From Ypsolopha sequella (taxonomy: Eukaryota; Arthropoda; Insecta; Lepidoptera; Ypsolophidae), in NCBI GenBank assembly GCA_934047225.1, contig OW203989.1:17955977-18019976 (forward strand): DNA of 64,000 bases, read 5' to 3'. Below the pieces are notes generated by a model. The model did not search any database and was not told where the DNA came from. It was given only the letters and a program-made list of their open reading frames with translations. Shown here one piece after another: positions 23,719 through 35,051 of the stretch (position 1 is the stretch's first letter; each line of letters opens with the position of its first letter). The translations under genes were made by a program, and so were the position numbers.

Positions 23719-24930
23719 AATATAGTGAATTCATTCATGTTTAGTTACGCTTAGAACTCACGTTTTTAATTATGCAAGGAGGCACAGGGGCCTTATTGTC
23801 TCATTTTTAATATATCGCGATACCTTTGAATTTGACACTTGAAGTATCAAAAAAATGTCAAATTGTAGAGTATCGCGATAGATTTAACTCTCGTAACTCC
23901 TTTAAGTGTTCTGTGCACATACACTATTTTTCTAAACAAACATAGGTTTGATCAGTTTCTATCTATTACTCGTTCTTCGCAGTCATTATATTTATTTATT
24001 TATGTATTTATTATAAAAAGCCTATTCAAGTTTATGTATTTATATTCAATGTTATTTATTCATTCTATATCTAAGATATATATCTGTAGACATAATTATA
24101 TGTGTAAGTACATCATAAGTATTAAAGCATATATAGTTTTTTAGTTTAGGTTAACTTACCTAGTCATTAAACTTTAATTACTTTGTTAATGTAGTTTTAA
24201 TTTCTCATGCTCGCCTACCAACTACTTTTTTCTTCTACCATATTTCGGTTGACTGGTGCTTTATGAATTAAGTCCGCCATTTTGTACTTTTTATTTGTAC
24301 AATAAAGAATTTATCGTGATGATGATTTAAAGTTAGACAAAAAGGCTTCAGGTCTAGCTTCCGATGAGATTATAAGTATCGTCAACGTCATCAATCATCG
24401 AAAACTCGACCTGTGCCTCTTTGCACAGTTAAATTTGATCTGTACCTACGTGCACAGTTAAACTTGACCTGTACCTACTTGTAGAATTAAACTCGACCTA
24501 TGCCTCTTTGCACAGTTAAAAAGTGAGTACTCTCAATAACAAAACATTTATGATGTCAACTCACTATAATTTTTATTTTAATATCACAGTGATTTCATTT
24601 TATTTTGAAGATAATTACAACACAGAAATCTTAAAACTGGATTTGTTTAGACATAGTTTAAATACAAGTTAAGTCAAGCATTGTCTGACAAATAACTATT
24701 TAATAAAAGAAAGAAAAAGAACTACGTTTTTTCGTTTTAGTTAGTTAAGTATACTTAAATGAACTTTGTAAATTTAAAAGTTTTGTGTGTAGTTCGTATT
24801 ACCTATTATAACTGGATCTCCAAGTAAATATTATTTAAATAATGTAACTAGATAATGCAAATAGATAATGTTAGTAATAAGACTAAGTGTGCATGCGAAT
24901 AAATGTATTAAATAAATAATTATGTGACAG
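23719..24930. other. No gene seen; possible LINE 3' tail
   Basis: 'aagtccgccattttgtactt' and 'tgtacaataaagaatttatc' (24270-24316) resemble the LINE tails at 20520 and 55260. A diverged triplet of 'ctgtgcctctttgcacagtt' units lies at 24405-24520. Confidence 0.45.
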
Positions 24931-25003
24931 GCACCGGTAGCTCATCGGTAGAACGCCATATGCTCAATTTTGAGACCAGAGTTTCAACCTGCCTGGTCGA
25001 GCA
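24931..25003 (+). other. tRNA-like sequence 1 (degraded)
   Basis: 'ggtagctcatcggtagaac' looks like a D-arm with Pol III box A and 'agagtttcaacctgcc' like a decayed box B about 45 bases later. The stems do not pair well, so it is not a working tRNA; a tRNA-derived SINE head is likely. Confidence 0.45.
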
Positions 25004-25014
25004 TGCACCAATGA

Positions 25015-25145
25015 GTTTTTAGGGTTCCATGCCCAAAGATTGTCAAACAGAATCTTTTTACTAAGTCTCTGATGTCTGTCCATCTGTCTGTCTGTCCGTC
25101 CGTCTAAAGCTTCAGCCATTATAGGTTACCAGTTTAAATTTTAAC
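25015..25145 (+). repeat. GGGTTCCGTA-family fragment
   Basis: 'tttttagggttccatgccca', 'tactaagtctctgatgtctg' and a short CTGT/CCGT tract match the start of the other copies. It begins directly after tRNA-like sequence 1. Confidence 0.65.
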
Positions 25146-25346
25146 AAAATACATACGTGTTACAGCACGGAAAATAAAAAATTAAAAAACCTCGAAAAAG
25201 TTTATTTATTTTAACGTTATTTGTTTCAGCTCTATCTTGAAAACGGTAATACAAACAAGTTCCAAAGGGGTTTGAACATTTTGGTATAGTTCAGAGCCAC
25301 CATCTCGATATTTTTTGAAAGTTGCGTCGTACAATGAAACCAATAT

Positions 25347-25800
25347 ATACAGGCTGCTTGGTAAATCGACCCACTCCTTTAAAAGGGTTATACTAGGGAT
25401 CATTTCCAACAAATAATGCCTATCAACTAGGGGTCGAAAATGATAATTTTTTTTCACGTAAAACTCGTTGATATTTCAATAATTACAAAATGAAAAAGGT
25501 TTTCTTTCCACTTAAGACCTTTTAATTCTGAGATTATGGGAATTCAGGGCACGTATTTGTTTTATAAATGATCACTCATCTATCAATGATCAAAAATATA
25601 ATTTATAAGTGCTGAGAGAGGAATATTTAATTTTAAATTATTTATTTTTGTTTATTAGTCTGAAAGTTTGAAAAATAATATAAAAACCTTCGTAACTCGG
25701 AGACCATTCATTTTCGACACCTAGTTGATAGAACTTAATTCGTTGGAAATGATATCTAGCCCCTTTCAAGGAATATGTTAAATTACCAAGCACCCTGTAT
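25347..25800. mobile_element. Inverted-repeat element, about 455 bp
   Basis: The ends 'tacaggctgcttggtaa' and 'ttaccaagcaccctgta' are complementary with one mismatch. Diverged pairing continues inward ('caactaggggtcgaaaatga' / 'cattttcgacacctagttga') for about 100 bases. A - strand frame in the left arm is not recognised as a protein. Confidence 0.7.
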
Positions 25801-25910
25801 AAGAACAGGGGACATATATGAGAACAAAAAAAATTACATTTTATAATGTTCTAAATAGTTACATTTATGTGGATTCGGCGCAACATACCGCCGCGTAATC
25901 ATGTTACTCT

Positions 25911-26190
25911 TGAAAATGAAAGCTCGTAGACGATTTCGTATGGCCTGTCTCCTCTTTGATGTGGTGAACTTGGACGAATATGAAGAAACGGAAATCAGAC
26001 TATCTGAAAAAAATATGGTTAAAGGGACTGAGCAGACTTGTCACCAAGCCATCTTCTGGTTTAATTAAGATACATGTAAACAACACATCTGCGTTTATAG
26101 GTAGCATCAGGTATAGTGCGAGCAAGATCTGGAATAACATACCTCCACCCATTCGTGATTCTAACACCAGAGCACACCCCCGACACTTCT
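25911..26190 (+). pseudogene. LINE ORF2 C-terminal remnant
   Basis: Around 26040-26190 the frame reads 'IKIHVNNTSAFIGSIRYSASKIWNNIPPPIRDSNT', with 'ASK.WN.IPPPIR' characteristic of the C-terminus of insect LINE ORF2 proteins. The preceding 'MKARRRFRMACLLFDVVN' lies in another frame, so there is at least one frameshift. No tail or target duplication was found. Confidence 0.6.
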
Positions 26191-26479
26191 TTGTCTTCGC
26201 TCAAGTTATTTACCTACACTCTCACGCGCGCATCTGGCTCGTCCGCACACGCTTGTGTGTGTGCGTGAGCTAGTCTAGGGCTGGCAGCAAGCGTGTGAGC
26301 GTCGTCGTCGGACAACATTTATAGTCAGCAACTTATATGATTCTCTTCCTAAATTTTAGCGTGGTTAATCCCTAGGTCCTAATTTGGTTCCCCGTGGATT
26401 ATTTTTGTATTAAAAATATATATATCGTCACGACTTGAATCAAATGCTCGAGGGGGTGTTAGAGGTGTTCCGAGTGTGA

Positions 26480-26640
26480 ACTTTGAAATGCATGTCACAG
26501 TCCGCACTCGGTACACCCGCGTTTCACCTACAAATATTACGTCCCAACGTGATGGGTGGTGAGCTCTATCGCCGTACTTCGGGCACAAATAGACAATTTT
26601 TAGGACATGTTGAAATTTGCTCAGCTCGAACGGTGACACA
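26480..26640 (-). repeat. Family N dispersed repeat, copy 2
   Basis: Contains 'cgcactcggtacacccgcgt', 'cgtcccaacgtgatgggtgg' and 'ccgtacttcgggcacaaata', better preserved than the copy at 10640-10760. I know this motif as dispersed in Lepidoptera but cannot name its element. Confidence 0.5.
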
Positions 26641-26924
26641 AAAACATTCGATTTTTTAAATTTCAACTTAATGTTGAAATTCTTACCAACTGTTACACAA
26701 CTGCTTGAGAGTTGCAGTTAACGCCCTAAACCAATACATAAAAGAAAATGCCTTGGTTTAGTTCATCGGCAGGAAATAAAAAAATCTGCGTTCTTTATTT
26801 TTTGCTCCGTTTTCAATGCATCCATAAACACCACAAAAACGAACCATATTCATTAAAAATCAGTATCGTAATAAAACAAAAAACAAAATACGCGCGCAGT
26901 GAACGAGTGCTACTCGAGCTCTAC

Positions 26925-26992
26925 GTGCCACCAGATTTCCACTAACTTGCGGGGGACCGCGGGGGATGTTAAATTCGCGCGGGGAGGTGAGT
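26925..26992 (+). promoter_or_regulatory. GC-rich pocket ending in a consensus splice donor
   Basis: Between AT-rich flanks lies a short run with 'gcgggggaccgcgggggatg' and 'cgcgcggggag', followed exactly by GTGAGT at 26987. This could be a non-coding 5' exon of some + strand gene, possibly the AKR 9 kb away. There is no transcript evidence. Confidence 0.25.
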
Positions 26993-27280
26993 GTCGCTTC
27001 TTTACGTAGTAATACTTTATATTCTCTGACCAGAGTAACATTTAAAGTTAGACTGCGTAGGTTTTTACTGGAATCACAAAAATTACTGCAGCTATGACTA
27101 TCCTGAAGTTATTCATACTATCATATCATATTTTACCACTCATCTCTTCTCATTGTCTTATTATTTTATATATTATTTTAAATATTATTTTTGTAAATAC
27201 ATATATAAATATAAATAAAATTATTATTTATCTTACTGTTATTGTTTATATTTATATTTGTATTATTGTATATACACATA

Positions 27281-28180
27281 CAGGGTGGAAAAAATTTAAG
27301 GGCCCTGAAGGGGAACTACTTTAAATCCTTTAGTTATCTCATTTTACTAAAAGGAAACATTCCTTTATTTTTTAAAAGAAACAAAACTGCATTCAAAGAT
27401 CTTCTAAAATTCACTTGTCTTTGTTTTTTAAGGTAAGCTTCTAATAAACCGAATTGTTCTTTATACACCATTATTACACAATGACAGCACGGAATGAAAG
27501 CAAAACAAAACAAAATTTTAAATTCGATGGAATACTTATCTTTACGAATACTTAACTTATCTTTTATCGATTTTAAAAATGTTGAAAGTTATCGTTCGAA
27601 TTTCGAATTTGTTGATGCGCGTTGCGAAAAAGAAAAATACGTTCCCTTTTTAAACTTTTCGTCAGTACGCCTCGTGCAAGAAGGAATTGTGCTGTGCAAA
27701 GATTTATTATAATCATTTAAAGATTTTCTTATCGAAGTCTTCAACAAGGTACTTATGATAAATAACATTAGCAAGCTTGTATTTCATACGATGTCTTCGG
27801 ATGTTAGAGAGATAAGAAAACTATAACGTGTCATTTACTTGTTACAAGTGAACAGTACTAGGTATTGTTAATTAAGAATTTGTAATAAATATTCAATTTC
27901 ATGGGTATCTCGTACAACATATGTGTGTAAGACCAAATGTTTATTCGACAAATTTTATCCTGAACAATAATTCTACTGATTCGTGTAATAAAATAGCGAG
28001 GGTTTATTTTTCTAATTTTTAGTTGGTTCGATTCTCGGGTGAGACAAGCGAATTTTAGAAGATCTTTGAATGCAATTTAATTTCTTTTAAAAATAAAGGA
28101 ATGTTTTCTTTCAGTAAAATAAGCTAACTAAAGGATTTAAGGTAGTTCCCCTCCAGGGCCCTTAAATTTTTTCCAGCCTG
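27281..28180. mobile_element. 900-bp DNA element with about 145-bp inverted repeats
   Basis: The left end 'cagggtggaaaaaatttaag' and right end 'cttaaattttttccagcctg' are complementary but for one base, and pairing continues through 'gggccct', 'taaatcctttagtta' and 'tcaaagatcttctaaaattc' to about 27425 and 28036. The centre has only short, unrecognised frames. No target duplication was identified. Confidence 0.75.
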
Positions 28181-30506
28181 TTTATTTACATTTTGTACCT
28201 ATGTTTTAATTTTTTCTATAATATTCTACCGTTACTGTGGGAACTCAAATTCGTTTTTTATGTGTCAAACTAAGATCTTTGTATTTATTTGTAACATGAC
28301 GAAATGTAGTTCGAAATATTAACACTTTTTAAAACAAGGCCCAAACTGAAAATCAGCTGCAGTTGTCTAACTCGCAACTTGTAGTTGAGTTTGGTATCTT
28401 TTAGTTACCATAATGTTTTTTTTTTATACCAAGTTAGCATAGCTAGATGTAAGGTTTAGTTTTACTAAATAATTATGGTAACTGAATAAAATGGATTTAT
28501 TATTACTATTAAAATGAGACCCCATTATGACGTACTGTTTTTCTTCTCTTTTTTCTTCTTTTTTTTCTATTTACGGCCCGCAAAATGGGTCTTATAAATA
28601 ATGCGTGAATTGGTAAAGTCATTTGGAAATCTTTTAATTATCTGGATAACTTGACTCTTTAGAACATTATATTATGTAACATTTTTGTTCGTATATATGT
28701 CCCCTATTTATATTACAGGTTTCACTGCACGACGGCTGTCGGATTCTCGGCATGCCAGCCACCATACAAAAATGTTCAAACCCTTTTGGTCAGATTGCTG
28801 TTCATACTTAAAAAAAACAATTTAAAATAAAAATGATGTCAAATATGATTTAGCCGTTTCAAGGAACTATTGCATGACACAACATTCAAGACCCGTGACT
28901 TAATTTCTTACCATAATGGGAGTTTCACGGCCGTGAAACGGCCAAGCCATACTTCTTGACCAAAATGTAGGGTTTTTAGAGTTAGGGCTTGAAGATTTGG
29001 CCTTCTAGAGTTAACACCTCGGCTCTACGTGAGATTTGATAAATTTTTAACAGCAAAAGCGTTATGAGCTTATAATTAAATCTTAGCAACTTATGTACTT
29101 TAACTACCAAAATATGTATAACAAATATCGTCACGAAACGACGACGTCTCGAATTGTTTGCATTTTATTATTTTCTAAACTATTAATTCTGTTTCATTTA
29201 CAGCGAATCCCAGCAGGTTAGTGGCACAAACGGGCTGACCTACAATCATATTGGTGCCTGTTACACAAACTGATTTCTCTGGGGTATTACAATTGCGGTA
29301 CTGACCACCAGAATTGTCCACTAAGGTAAATTAGATAAATTAAACTATTGTTATGTTGACCAACTTTTTAATGACATTATCTGTATTTAATTTTAAATTA
29401 TTCGTTTCGCAACAATGGAGAATGTGTGGAAAATCTACCCCTAGGCTACCAATTTACATATTAATCTGTACCTATACTCGTAGGCATAAGCACAGTTATT
29501 GCCAAAAAAGTTTCAGCGTCAACTAGTGCTTCAAGTTTAATAAATTCTACGTCATAACACTATTTAGTAGAGTAAAATGGGTCTGTGTAAGTAGAAAGCC
29601 AAATAAAATGGTAGGCAGGTTGAGGTTAGGCACACAAGTAAAGGCCTCACAACCGATACATTACGACGCTCCTCCGTTTGTAACCGCAGGAAGGGTCTAT
29701 CTATGTGTAATAATTTATTACTGACCTGTTTAATACATCGAAACGCTATCATGCTAGCGTAATAGGCAGCAAAATCTATCAATTGGGAGGAGCTCCAAGC
29801 ATGGGCCCCGGCAGAAAGAATAACCAAGGGCTGCAGACGTTGCAGCCTTTTAAGGATGGTCGTCATGACGCGATCAACTGAGTTGTGGGCGTGGCCAAAT
29901 GTCACGCTGTTTCATTTCGCTACATGGTGCATGCTCCATGAAACTTGCAAGGACATACCATTATGCCGATTTCGTCGCCGGCGCAAATTGAAAACTTGTT
30001 TCAGGTGAAACCAGTTTTGGCAAGACTGTGGGCGGTTTCAAACGTTATTTTTAGTTATTATTAATCTAGATGTTTTTCGATCTTTGACCCGTATTATTTT
30101 ATGATTTTATCTAAAACAATAAATGCACATTCAGCAACACTTTTTATAAAAAAACCGTTAAATTTGCGTAAAATAGGGGTTTGTTATTAAGATATCATTC
30201 AAATTTCACGGTGTTTATTTAAACATAGATCTAGATAATGTTAATGGACTCAGCCGTATATGTTATAATAACATGGAGTCACGCCACAATGCCAATTTTA
30301 ATTAATTTGTGTTGCGTGTCCCAACTGAACATCTCTCGACCTTCATGAATGAAGAGTTTTGGCCGAAAAGTGTCGTGTTTCGTCGATTCCGTGGAAGAAT
30401 TCCACACTCCGCAAGTGCGTGGTACGTTGCAGGCTATACGTACATAGTGTTTATTTTTAGTTTCATTTTTATTTTATTGTTATTTTTATAGTACCATCAT
30501 TGTTCT
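28181..30506. other. No gene supported
   Basis: A - strand frame of 113 codons at 29564-29905 shows no known domain. The sequence around 29560-29960 is less AT-rich and could be decayed coding material. The rest is featureless. Confidence 0.45.
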
Positions 30507-31120
30507 AAATAGGGTTTACAAGTTTACATATCTGGGCCATATACTCACTCCCGACCTCAAGGACGATGCGGACATCGAGAGAGGACGGAGGGCGTTGTCG
30601 GTGAGAGCGAATATGTTGGCGCGCAGGTTTGCACGTTGCTCACATAATGTTAAAATAACTCTCTTCAGAGCATTTTGTACAACTTTTTACACGTGCAGCC
30701 TGTGGGCTAACTATACTCAAAAGTCTTATAACGTCCTCCGCGTACAATATAATAATGCCTTCAGGGTGCTGTTGGGGCTACCACGCTTCTGCAGCGCATC
30801 AGGGATGTTCGCGGAGAGGCGAGTAGATTGTTTTTATGCAACGATGCGCAAAAGTACCACCAATAGCGGGGTAGCACCAATAGCATTCTGAATATGATCG
30901 CAAGCAGACTGGACTGTACATACTTGAGTCATTGCTGCGAAACATCAGGGGGAGTGGTGAGGAAATAACGAACACACCACTTTCCCAAAATTTGTCTTTT
31001 TTGTATTTTTTTTATTGTAATCTTTACTAACAATTTTTATTTTATTTTATTTTTTAAGTTTTACTAACAAAGTTTTGAGCCTGTGATGCTTTAATAAATA
31101 ATTATTCTATTCTATTCTAT
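30507..31120 (+). pseudogene. LINE reverse-transcriptase C-terminal fragment with 3' tail
   Basis: The frame reads 'VYKFTYLGHILTPDLKDDADIERGRRALSVRANMLARRF', then 'FRAFCTTFYTCSLWANYTQKSYNVLRVQYNNAFRVLLGLPR'. This is the post-palm segment of an endonuclease-reverse transcriptase. Near 30865 a short duplication shifts the frame and coding resumes as 'NSILNMIASRLD'. An AT-rich 3' region follows, ending in 'aataattattctattctatt' (an ATTCT microsatellite at 31103-31120). The copy is 5'-truncated. Confidence 0.75.
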
Positions 31121-31426
31121 TGTTACAGATATTTTTAAATGTAAACATTTTTGTTTGAATTGTATAGCGAATTGGTGTTAACTGTAATGCTGTACAATTT
31201 ATTTAGATAAATAAATAAACATTCCATAGACACACACATAGAGGTTTGCGCATAACGACGCCTCTTAAGTTTTTCATGTATATTAGTGGCATATTGCCAC
31301 AGAATAAACAATTTAAACAACTAGATATCTATATATCTATTAGAATCACATGCAGTATGTACAACTCAAGACTCGGAGGATCCATCGGTTATAATCACCA
31401 GTTCCATAAGTTTACTTATAAACGAA

Positions 31427-31562
31427 TATAATAGTTAAAAAAAGACAAACTTTATATTTTTTCGAAATATTTCGGCCTCATCAGTGAGGCCGTTGACGGC
31501 CTCACTGATGAGGCCGAAATATTTCGAAAAAATATAAAGTTTGTCTTTTTTTAACTATTATA
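31427..31562. repeat. Perfect palindrome, 66-bp arms, 4-base spacer
   Basis: 31427-31492 is the exact reverse complement of 31497-31562, with only TTGA between. Each arm also contains CGGCCTCA-CTGA-TGAGGCCG, itself a small hairpin. A related single hairpin with similar flanks is at 37312-37351. Confidence 0.92.
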
Positions 31563-32811
31563 ATTGCTTAAAACTACAAATAAAAAGCTTATATAGCTAA
31601 GGTTATATTTATTCATACTTATAAACGAATAATAGATACAGTGGAGACCACATTAAGCTATACACTTGCAGTACGACATTAGCCACTACAGAGAAGAATA
31701 TAAGATAGGTACAAAGTCCAATGTGTCTTACTTGATGCGGTCTTCACTGTACTCGTAATAGATCCCAGGATTCCCGAGGGGTGTAAGTGCACCCTGCCGG
31801 CACCCATGGCTCCAAGTTATTGATTTCAGTTTATTTCCGGATACTTTAATAAACTCTCACTGCTCAGTTTTGTCTGAGCTTTGGTGTTCAGCCACGCTCA
31901 ATTTTCATTTACTAAAGATGGTTAGCAAAAGTTTTCAACAATTCAATTTTCACCGTAGTTCGGCTTCTCTCATCATCTGTCGAGGCCACTTTAAGCGAGA
32001 ATGAGGTTAGGGTCGAATTCATCAAACATTCAAACACTATCAAAGTTTATAATACCTTTTAACTAAGATTCTAGGCAAGTAGTAGGATGTTAAAATTTAC
32101 ATAACGGCTTAAGCAACTTTAAAATACCCCGTTGGTGCGAAACTTTTAACAAGTTTGTAGCGCTCTTGACTGATTATGTACCTACAACTTATTTTAACCC
32201 GTTAACTGTGCCGATCGACACAGGTCAGTCAAGGTCATGGCAAACGTTCAGTATGAGCAGTATTAATATTATTTTATATACAAAATGGGTGTCATTGGAA
32301 AGCTAGAAAAACAAACAACAATAAAAAATACTACAATAATAAAAAAATATTGTGTGTAGCTGTTTTTGACATAAATTTTACGCCACCCTTAATATTTTTT
32401 TTAATTTATAGTTATATTTTTCTTTATATTTTTTATAATATTATAATATTTAAATAGACTATTAATATATACTATATCTGGCGCTTACCTCGGCCAGAGG
32501 ATTAAAAGAAGTAATGTCGCCAGCAGTCTCGATAGTGTTTTTTATTTATAAATAATGTTTAGTTTTTATTGGTTTTAAATAAGTTTTATATTAAGATTAT
32601 GTTTATTTTGCGAAATCCATCGCTATGAATACTCTAAATATTATTAGAGTGCATTACAAACTAGAAAAGATCAATCAGAAACAAACCCAAAGAAGAATTT
32701 GCATAATGCCCTCGTGAGCGTTCTGTATGTGCAGTACGGGCTAGTATATCAAGCAGATGCAAAAATAACAGTGGACAAGTATGATGGAAGAATTCGCCGT
32801 TCTAGGTAGGA
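31563..32811. other. No gene seen
   Basis: AT-rich. The first 55 bases after the palindrome match the sequence after the 37312 hairpin. Confidence 0.5.
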
Positions 32812-32883
32812 ACCTCGGTGGCGCAATTGGTAGCGCGCTTGTCTTGATAACAAGAGGTCACAGGTTCGAATCCTGGCCTAAAT
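32812..32883 (+). other. tRNA-like sequence 2
   Basis: D-stem GCGC/GCGC and anticodon stem CTTGT/ACAAG pair perfectly, the anticodon loop is CTTGATA (anticodon TGA), and box A 'tggcgcaattgg' and box B 'ggttcgaatcc' are good. The acceptor arm pairs at only four of seven positions and the T-stem at four of five. There is no T-run terminator directly after it. It is best read as a tRNA-derived SINE head or a decayed tRNA. Confidence 0.55.
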
Positions 32884-33246
32884 AAATAAAAGTTATTTAT
32901 AGTATTTTAATGTAAACTTTAATAAACAATATAGATATTAATAGGTATATTTATATACATAACCAAAACTTTCTTTCTATATACCTTCTCCCGTATACAA
33001 AAAAAAATATCTTTTTTTTTCAACATTTTTGTCTGCTTTTAGAAAAAAAAAACGCATTAGATTCTGACAACTACTTTAAGATATATAGCCAAAAAGAAAA
33101 TTGGCAGGAAAAATGGAAAAATCTTCCATAGCTTACGGGTTAAGAGAATACCTCTACAATCATACATACGTAAGTATGATATGAGAGCATATGCTGTCCG
33201 AGTGGGTGTAATTTAAAATAATCTTTGGTGGAAAACTTTAAGAGTG

Positions 33247-33365
33247 GTTTCGCAGCCGGATTGTGAAAAACCCACCTTTTTCTAATTAATCGAAACAGAA
33301 CACTTATATTCATAATTCACACAACAGTTATTCAACAAAACCTTATTACCCATGTATAGTGTACT
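33247..33365 (+). repeat. Family E repeat, copy 4
   Basis: 'cgcagccggattgtgaaaaa', 'aattaatcgaaacagaacac' and 'caacaaaaccttattaccca' match 14075-13960 in reverse. The hairpin part is missing; the sequence ends where an RTE-like repeat begins. Confidence 0.6.
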
Positions 33366-33465
33366 AGCTGATGCCCGCGACTTTGTCCGCGCGGAAGAAG
33401 ATAATGCGGCCACAGTGGGATTCCCGCAGTAGAAAGTATCCAGTTTTTAGTTAGATAATGTAGCC
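33362..33465 (+). repeat. RTE-type LINE end fragment
   Basis: 'actagctgatgcccgcgact' and 'ttgtccgcgcggaaga' belong to the 'gcccgcggcttcgtccgcg' motif at the 3' part of lepidopteran RTE-type LINEs and their derivatives. Only a short piece is present. Confidence 0.5.
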
Positions 33466-33796
33466 GATTTTGAAGCCTTTATTTTAGTTTTAGTGCTGTC
33501 AAACATAAAATTATTCCAAAGTAATTTAGATTCTGTTCCTAACTATGAAGGACTATTTTGCAATGAATGAAATTTAGTTTTGACAGCACTAAAACTAAAA
33601 TTAAAGCCTTTAGAATCGGCTTTATTAAAGCCAATTTCGAAGGCTTTAATTTTAGTTTTAGTGCTGTCAAAACTAAATTTTCTTCGATACAAAATAGTCC
33701 TTAAGTGTTAGGATTAGGAGCTAAAATTTCTTTGGAAAATTTTAAGCTTTGACAGCACTAAAACTAAAATTAAAGCCTTCAGAATTGACTTTAATA
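33466..33796. mobile_element. MITE family G, two copies in tandem
   Basis: Two units, about 33466-33628 and 33629-33796, each with the paired ends 'gccgattttgaagcc' / 'aagcctttagaatcggc' and inner 'ttagtgctgtcaaa' / 'ttgacagcactaaaa'. They share or abut one end. The interior 'aatagtccttaagtgttagg' of the second is inverted relative to the first. Confidence 0.75.
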
Positions 33797-34079
33797 AGTT
33801 ATTGAATAGTGATCTTCTTTCCTTCTTTAATTGTAATTAATGCCTCACTGCTGAGGATCGAACAGTGAAAACCATACCAAAACTCGTTCAGTAGTTTTTG
33901 CGTGATGCATGAAATACCGACAAAAATACCGTTTTTTTTTTGTATTAGTATCCTACAGCACATTTTTTTTTTGGAATATCATCTATGTACAGACAGATAG
34001 ACACGGTTCTATTATTAAATACTTAACTTTACAATGTTCAGTTATTATAGTGGTAAAAAAAATCTTTAGTTATTATAAC

Positions 34080-34150
34080 TGTTGCTCGCGGCTTCGTCCG
34101 CGTGGAATTTAGTGTTATCTTGCACCACTTAGAATTTTGAATTTTTTTTT
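34080..34150 (+). repeat. RTE-type LINE end fragment
   Basis: 'gctcgcggcttcgtccgcgt' followed by 'ggaatttagtgttatcttgc'. It is the same motif as at 33362 and 42896, and it directly precedes the Helitron helicase remnant. Confidence 0.5.
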
Positions 34151-34194
34151 ATGTTCACAAATGATAACCTTCCTTTGCTATGAAACTAGCTTTG

Positions 34195-34660
34195 CTATGA
34201 AACTAGGTTACTGTGTAACTTTTGGGTGAATAAGCCTCTAGTTTCAATTTTAATATATTTAAGCCACATTAAAGAATTTCTTTTTTTTCCATCTTGGGCT
34301 AGCATGAAAAGATTGTTTGCATTACTGACCCGCGAGCAAGCCACACACAGTTGGCCGTGAGAAAAACAATCAGACCTTAAGTCGACACCAGCAGCCTTAA
34401 GGGTCTGACCCTGGGACTTGTTTATAGTCATCGCAAAGCAAACGGCTACTGGAAACTGCGCTTGAATTCGAACGGGAAGTTATTGGAGATGAGTGGTACA
34501 CGCGGTATAAAAACAGTTTCACATGAGCCACATCCAGTAAGAATTTCAGCTTTAATAATTTTTCGTTGTAAAGCAGTCGAGTTCCATTGCACAAATTTTA
34601 TGCTCGAATCAAATAATTGCGCGATGTAATTTACTTGCAGCGCCATCTACTTTTCAATTC
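34195..34660 (-). pseudogene. Helitron Pif1-like helicase, C-terminal remnant
   Basis: On the - strand: 'AEILTGCGSCETVFIPRVPLISNNFPFEFKRSFQ', a frame change near 34447, then 'FPVAVCFAMTINKSQGQTLKAAGVDL', 'CFSHGQLCVACSRVSNANNLF', ending KLHSNLVS. 'AMTINKSQGQ' and 'HGQLYVACSRV' are helicase motifs V-VI of the Pif1 family as found in Helitron RepHel proteins; here Tyr of 'LYVACSRV' is Cys. A second frame change lies near 34545 ('NGTRLL' versus 'LQRKIIKAE'). No Rep domain is present. Confidence 0.8.
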
Positions 34661-34696
34661 AAGAACTAACCATAATAATTCAGATCTTGGAGGTAA

Positions 34697-34965
34697 GACT
34701 AATAAAATGTCGATTATAGATCATAAGTGGCCAATTACAGGAAAACTATAGCGATTAAAAAAAGTTGAGCACAAATGAGAAATATAAAAAAGATAAATAA
34801 ATTAAAAAATATTTTATAAAAATGCTATATGGGTATCAAACTGTATGTAGGTACCTATTAAAAATCTGATTGTAAAAATATATGGTTTGGCTATATTTAG
34901 TTGCTTCTATTTCGAGAAATCCTTGAAAAACCATAAAAAATGTATGTGCAAAACAAATATTATAT
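34697..34965 (+). repeat. Body of the GGGTTCCGTA family (no end)
   Basis: 'gatcataagtggccaattac', 'aggaaaactatagcgattaa', 'gtaaaaatatatggtttggc' and 'cgagaaatccttgaaaaacc' match 41884-42090 closely. Confidence 0.7.
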
Positions 34966-35051
34966 TCAAGACAAAAAAGATCAATTAGAATCAATTTTTA
35001 TTTTTTAAATTTCATCAGGCCAGTTATGGTGGAAAAATGTAACGGTCTTAG

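Noticed and set aside
29564..29905. 113-codon - strand frame
   Set aside because: Not recognisable as any family; may be decayed coding DNA, but nothing supports a call.
31497..31530. CTGATGAG...GAAA resembling a hammerhead ribozyme core
   Set aside because: The match is part of the perfect hairpin CGGCCTCA-CTGA-TGAGGCCG. The sequence cannot form the three hammerhead stems, and no cleavage site is placed correctly.
32812..32883. Functional tRNA-Ser(TGA)
   Set aside because: The acceptor stem pairs at only four of seven positions and there is no long variable arm as expected for tRNA-Ser.
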